A DNA stretch of 6,537 bases, from the NCBI GenBank assembly GCA_016933315.1, contig JAFGBE010000161.1, positions 1-6,537 of the forward strand, written 5' to 3'. This document shows positions 4,302 to 6,537 of this stretch, one piece after another. Both the position numbers and the translations under genes were made by a program. Every line of letters begins with the position of its first letter. The first letter of the stretch is position 1. The stretch comes from Candidatus Auribacterota bacterium (GTDB taxonomy: Bacteria; Auribacterota; UBA6266). The notes under the pieces were generated by a model, which made no database searches, was not told the origin of the DNA, and saw only the letters and a list, made by a program, of their open reading frames with translations.

Positions 4302-4643
4302 ATGACTTTTATTTTCGAAAAATTAGATGTTTACAAAAAGTCAGTTGATTTTGCAGACAAAGTTTGCGAATTAACAAGTAGTTTTCCTAAAGGTAATTAT
4401 TACCTGTCCGACCAGCTTAATCGTGCAGCTTTATCAATTTCAACTAACATTGCTGAAGGGAATGGGAGATATCACAAGGGAGATCGCACCAATTTCTTTA
4501 GAATTGCGCGCGGTTCGGCATTTGAATGTGTCCCGATTCTGGAAGTTGGCCGGCGAAAAAAATTAGTATGTGATTCCTATGCTCAGGAATTGAAAAAAGA
4601 TTTGGAAGATATCTGTAAAATGCTTTCAGGCCTTATAAAATAG
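4302..4643 (+). CDS. Four-helix-bundle protein, S23 / 23S rRNA intervening-sequence family
   Basis: This 113-residue protein matches the family often called S23 or 23S_rRNA_IVP. It opens with FEKLDVYKKSVDFADKV (helix 1) and has SISTNIAEGNGR (45-56) joining helices 2 and 3. FFRIARGSAFECVPILEV (65-82) lies in helix 3, and a Lys/Asp/Glu-rich final helix follows. The length is normal and no key segment is missing. Members were first found inside 23S rRNA intervening sequences, but most occur as scattered genes of unknown role. The related Avd protein is an accessory factor of diversity-generating retroelements. No reverse transcriptase or variable repeat is seen here. The start has no Shine-Dalgarno sequence; the conserved N-terminus supports it. 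The gene is AT-richer than its neighbours and follows a mosaic of tRNA-derived and palindromic repeats, so it was probably acquired. Its function is unknown. Confidence 0.9.
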   Translation: MTFIFEKLDVYKKSVDFADKVCELTSSFPKGNYYLSDQLNRAALSISTNIAEGNGRYHKGDRTNFFRIARGSAFECVPILEVGRRKKLVCDSYAQELKKDLEDICKMLSGLIK

Positions 4644-4676
4644 ACACTAATTCCCCCACCGGCTTTTAAATTCTCT

Positions 4677-4705
4677 TCAACAGAATACAGCCCGCATGTT
4701 ATAAT
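4677..4705 (+). promoter_or_regulatory. Probable promoter giving a leaderless sdpI-family mRNA
   Basis: A perfect -10 box TATAAT (4700-4705) lies 17 bases after TCAACA (4677-4682), which matches four of six -35 positions. A start six to seven bases beyond the -10 box falls on or next to the ATG at 4712. The mRNA would have no leader, which fits the absence of a Shine-Dalgarno sequence. Confidence 0.55.
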
Positions 4706-4711
4706 CTATAT

Positions 4712-5059
4712 ATGATACTGACATTGTTTGTTTACAATCTGGTTCTGGCGTTGATAATCATTATACTTGCCGTGCCGCTGTATAAGGAAAAGATACGCGT
4801 TAACCGCTGGTACGGGGTGAGGCTTCTGAAATCTTATGAATCGGAGCAGATCTGGCACAGGATAAACAAATTGTGGGCGAAAAGAGCGTTTCTCTGGGCC
4901 TCTCTTTATATCCTGGCGGATATAATCATTTATGTTATCAGCGTTTTGCTGACCCCGCAAAATGAACTTATATTCATTCTTTTATTTTCGCTGCTGCCCG
5001 TTATGATAGCGGCGATGTTGTTTATAGCGGCAATTATTGTATCATCGAAAATAGCTTAA
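4712..5059 (+). CDS. SdpI-family integral membrane protein
   Basis: This 115-residue protein has three predicted membrane helices (about 2-23, 60-80 and 86-110). Between the first two is a polar loop with RVNRWYGVRL (29-38) and SYESEQIWHRINK (41-53). The N-x-x-Y-G-x-R motif, followed some ten residues later by an E-x-IW-x-x-x-N-K-like segment, is the signature of the SdpI / YhfL-type family. In Bacillus subtilis, SdpI gives immunity to the SdpC toxin and takes part in signalling through SdpR. Most homologues have no known role, and no toxin or SdpR gene is seen here. It lies 47 bases before the response regulator with no terminator between, so co-transcription with the two-component genes is possible. 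The start follows from the promoter position and the immediate first membrane helix. Confidence 0.78.
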   Translation: MILTLFVYNLVLALIIIILAVPLYKEKIRVNRWYGVRLLKSYESEQIWHRINKLWAKRAFLWASLYILADIIIYVISVLLTPQNELIFILLFSLLPVMIAAMLFIAAIIVSSKIA

Positions 5060-5106
5060 TATATTGTTTTGCCCTTCCGCGTATATTTTATTTGAGCGTG
5101 TAGAAT

Positions 5107-5793
5107 ATGAGAAAGACAGTTGTTATTGTAGATGACGAGCCAGACATACTTGAGCTTGTTTCCCTGCATCTTAAGAAATCCGGTTTTGAGACAAAAGGTT
5201 TTCTGGAACCCGAAAGCTTCCTGAATTTTGTCCAATCCCGGAAACCCGACCTTATAGTCCTTGACCTTATGCTTCCCCATACAGACGGTTTCGATATATG
5301 CAAGAAACTTAGAACTGACGAAAAACTGTCCGATGTCCCGATTATAATGCTTACGGCGAGAGGGGAAGACACCGATAAGATACTCGGGCTTGAACTCGGC
5401 GCTGATGATTATGTGACAAAACCGTTTTCCCCGAAGGAGCTTGTGGCGAGAGTGAAAGCAGTGCTCAGGAGGTCCGAAAAAGGGGAGAAAAGCCGCGATG
5501 ATGTTGTGCATATAGGCGGGTTTATGGTTATTGACCCCGGAAAATACCAGGTGAGAGTCGATGACAGCAAGGTTGAACTTACGTCAACCGAGTTTAAAAT
5601 CCTGATGCTTCTGGCATCCGGGCGCGGGCGCGTCTTTTCACGGGAACAGATACTGGACCACCTCTGGGGCAGTGAGAAAGCAGTTGTCGACCGGACTATA
5701 GACGTCCATATAAAAAACCTGCGGGATAAACTGGGGAGAGCCGGCAGCCTTATTAAGAATATGCGCGGCGTCGGATATAAAATAGAAGAATGA
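5107..5793 (+). CDS. PhoB/OmpR-family response regulator
   Basis: This 228-residue cytoplasmic transcription factor has an N-terminal receiver domain (about 4-120). The acidic pocket is D9-D10, the phospho-acceptor is D53 (VLDLMLP), the switch Thr is T83 (MLTAR), and the conserved Lys is K106 (VTKPFSP). The C-terminal winged-helix domain (about 132-226) shows ELTSTEFKILMLLA, the recognition segment VVDRTIDVHIKNLRDKL, and the terminal wing RGVGYKIEE. All catalytic positions are intact. It most resembles PhoB-type regulators, which fits its PhoR-like partner, but the regulon is not shown. I found no convincing Pho box upstream of any gene here. The ATG at 5107 is the first possible start, because an in-frame TAG precedes it at 5101-5103; the Shine-Dalgarno sequence is weak. 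It overlaps the kinase gene by ATGA. Confidence 0.95.
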   Translation: MRKTVVIVDDEPDILELVSLHLKKSGFETKGFLEPESFLNFVQSRKPDLIVLDLMLPHTDGFDICKKLRTDEKLSDVPIIMLTARGEDTDKILGLELGADDYVTKPFSPKELVARVKAVLRRSEKGEKSRDDVVHIGGFMVIDPGKYQVRVDDSKVELTSTEFKILMLLASGRGRVFSREQILDHLWGSEKAVVDRTIDVHIKNLRDKLGRAGSLIKNMRGVGYKIEE

Positions 5794-6537
5794 AAAAACC
5801 GATTTTCCTTAAACTATTTATAAGTTATGTCGCGCTTATTGCCCTGTTCTCGTTCCTGATGCTTTTTATTTCTTTCCGGATTGCCAAAAAGAATTACATA
5901 GACACACTCACTGCAGACCTCGGGAAAATCTGCATTTCGCTCGAAGATAAGGTTTCAACACTTGTAAAATCAAAGCGCGAAAAGGAATTAAACCGCATAG
6001 TAAAGGAATTATCCCCGAAAATCGCTACCAGGATTACGGTTATTGACAACAATGGCGTTGTGCTCGCAGATTCGGAGGAAGACCCTTCCTCCATGGAAAA
6101 CCACAGGGACAGGCCTGAGCTGAAAAGAGCGCTGAAAGGCAGGGAGGGAACATCCATGCGGTTCAGTTCGACCGTCAAAGAGGAAATGCTGTATGTAGCT
6201 GTCCCCGTGGAGGAAAAGGGCGAGGTCATCGCCGCAATAAGGGCGAGCCTGTTTCTTAAAGACATCAAAGGCATCCTGGCTAATTTAAGGAAAAAAACAA
6301 TAGAGGTGACTTTGCTTATCGGTTTGATCGCTCTTGTTTTCAGTTCGATATTTTCAGCAAGGATAGTCAAACCCGTGAAAGAATTGTGCCGCGCGGCGGG
6401 CCGGGTCGCTTCGGGCGATTTCAGCTCAAAAGTGATCCTGGACAGGGATGATGAATTGAAAGACCTGGCAGTGAGTTTTAACCATATGACTGACCAGATA
6501 AAAAGCCTGTTCCAGCAGTTGACGGGGCAGAAGGACG
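5790..6537 (+). CDS. PhoR-type sensor histidine kinase, N-terminal part (cut by window end)
   Basis: The frame starts at an ATG inside the regulator's stop codon (ATGA, 5790-5793) and stays open for 249 codons to the window edge. Its order of parts is: membrane helix 1 (about 9-29); an extracytoplasmic sensor domain (about 35-168) with VIDNNGVVLADSEEDPSSM (about 84-102), ENHRDRPE, and MLYVAVPV (133-140); membrane helix 2 (about 171-190); and a HAMP linker (about 190-242) with VKPVKEL and DDELKDLAVSFNHM. The D-x-x-G-x-V-L-A-D-S pattern is that of PAS/CACHE-like sensors in PhoR and related kinases. The phospho-accepting His and ATP-binding domain would lie beyond the window, so catalysis is inferred. 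It is presumed to phosphorylate D53 of the adjacent regulator. The stimulus may be phosphate limitation or another envelope signal. Confidence 0.9.
   Translation, partial: MKKPIFLKLFISYVALIALFSFLMLFISFRIAKKNYIDTLTADLGKICISLEDKVSTLVKSKREKELNRIVKELSPKIATRITVIDNNGVVLADSEEDPSSMENHRDRPELKRALKGREGTSMRFSSTVKEEMLYVAVPVEEKGEVIAAIRASLFLKDIKGILANLRKKTIEVTLLIGLIALVFSSIFSARIVKPVKELCRAAGRVASGDFSSKVILDRDDELKDLAVSFNHMTDQIKSLFQQLTGQKD

Noticed and set aside
4302..4643. Diversity-generating retroelement accessory gene (avd)
   Set aside because: The fold family is related, but no reverse transcriptase, template repeat or variable repeat is visible, and the sequence reads as an ordinary S23 member.
4644..4711. 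A third tRNA-end copy that would close an integrated element after the S23 gene
   Set aside because: No stretch resembling CCACGGGGGGCAGCCA or the 27-nt repeat occurs between the S23 stop codon and the sdpI-family gene, apart from a trivial ATAGACA similarity.
5056..5511. A 151-codon minus-strand frame opposite the response regulator
   Set aside because: It lies inside a well-supported gene with all catalytic residues and has no recognisable protein features. The same reasoning excludes the other minus-strand frames at 5088-5372, 5894-6370, 2099-2431, 1100-1297, 509-691, 3351-3572 and 4706-4960.

Overview
The window is a stretch of chromosome from a Gram-negative-type (diderm) bacterium. An outer-membrane lipoprotein, a large beta-barrel porin and a PhoR-type sensor kinase all imply two membranes. 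Housekeeping promoters look sigma70-like: TTATTGACAC appears as the -35 context twice. Several starts have weak or no Shine-Dalgarno sequence. The porin's style (short Lys-rich signal peptide, an N-terminal VKVGGEIRVRG-type strand, an alginate-export-like GRQ core), the four-helix-bundle (S23) gene, and the short purine-rich and palindromic repeats remind me of Omnitrophota or related uncultured lineages. That placement is an impression, not a demonstration. All genes lie on the + strand.

Layout: (1) 1-148 is AT-rich and non-coding, with a degenerate ATCTGTG tandem repeat. (2) A promoter (149-177) drives a two-gene unit: a small lipoprotein (237-677) overlapping by ATGA a membrane-anchored TPR protein (674-1333). 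(3) A strong promoter with two phased A8 tracts (1343-1391) starts a leader of about 260 nt that contains a terminator-like hairpin. The leader precedes an alginate-export-like porin (1658-3271), which ends in a strong intrinsic terminator (3292-3328). (4) A near-consensus promoter abuts that terminator and drives hpt (3373-3912) from a very short leader; tRNA-Gln(CTG) follows (3922-3995). (5) 3996-4301 is a non-coding mosaic. It holds a second copy of the tRNA 3' end, an inverted copy of the tRNA T-arm, a row of small hairpins with purine triloops, and two near-identical 27-nt purine-rich repeats, each following a tRNA 3' end plus a palindrome. It leads into a four-helix-bundle S23-family gene (4302-4643). 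(6) An SdpI-family membrane protein (4712-5059) looks leaderless. It is followed by a PhoB-type response regulator (5107-5793) that overlaps by ATGA a PhoR-type histidine kinase (5790 to the window end, truncated before its catalytic part).

Functionally, most of the window is envelope biology (lipoprotein, TPR, porin, SdpI protein, two-component system) plus purine salvage and a tRNA. The part least explained by ordinary annotation is the region downstream of tRNA-Gln. It looks like a small insertion or duplication hotspot built from tRNA fragments and palindromes beside an S23 gene. The second candidate is the structured, possibly attenuated porin leader. I do not see a complete defence system, CRISPR array, transposase or integrase.
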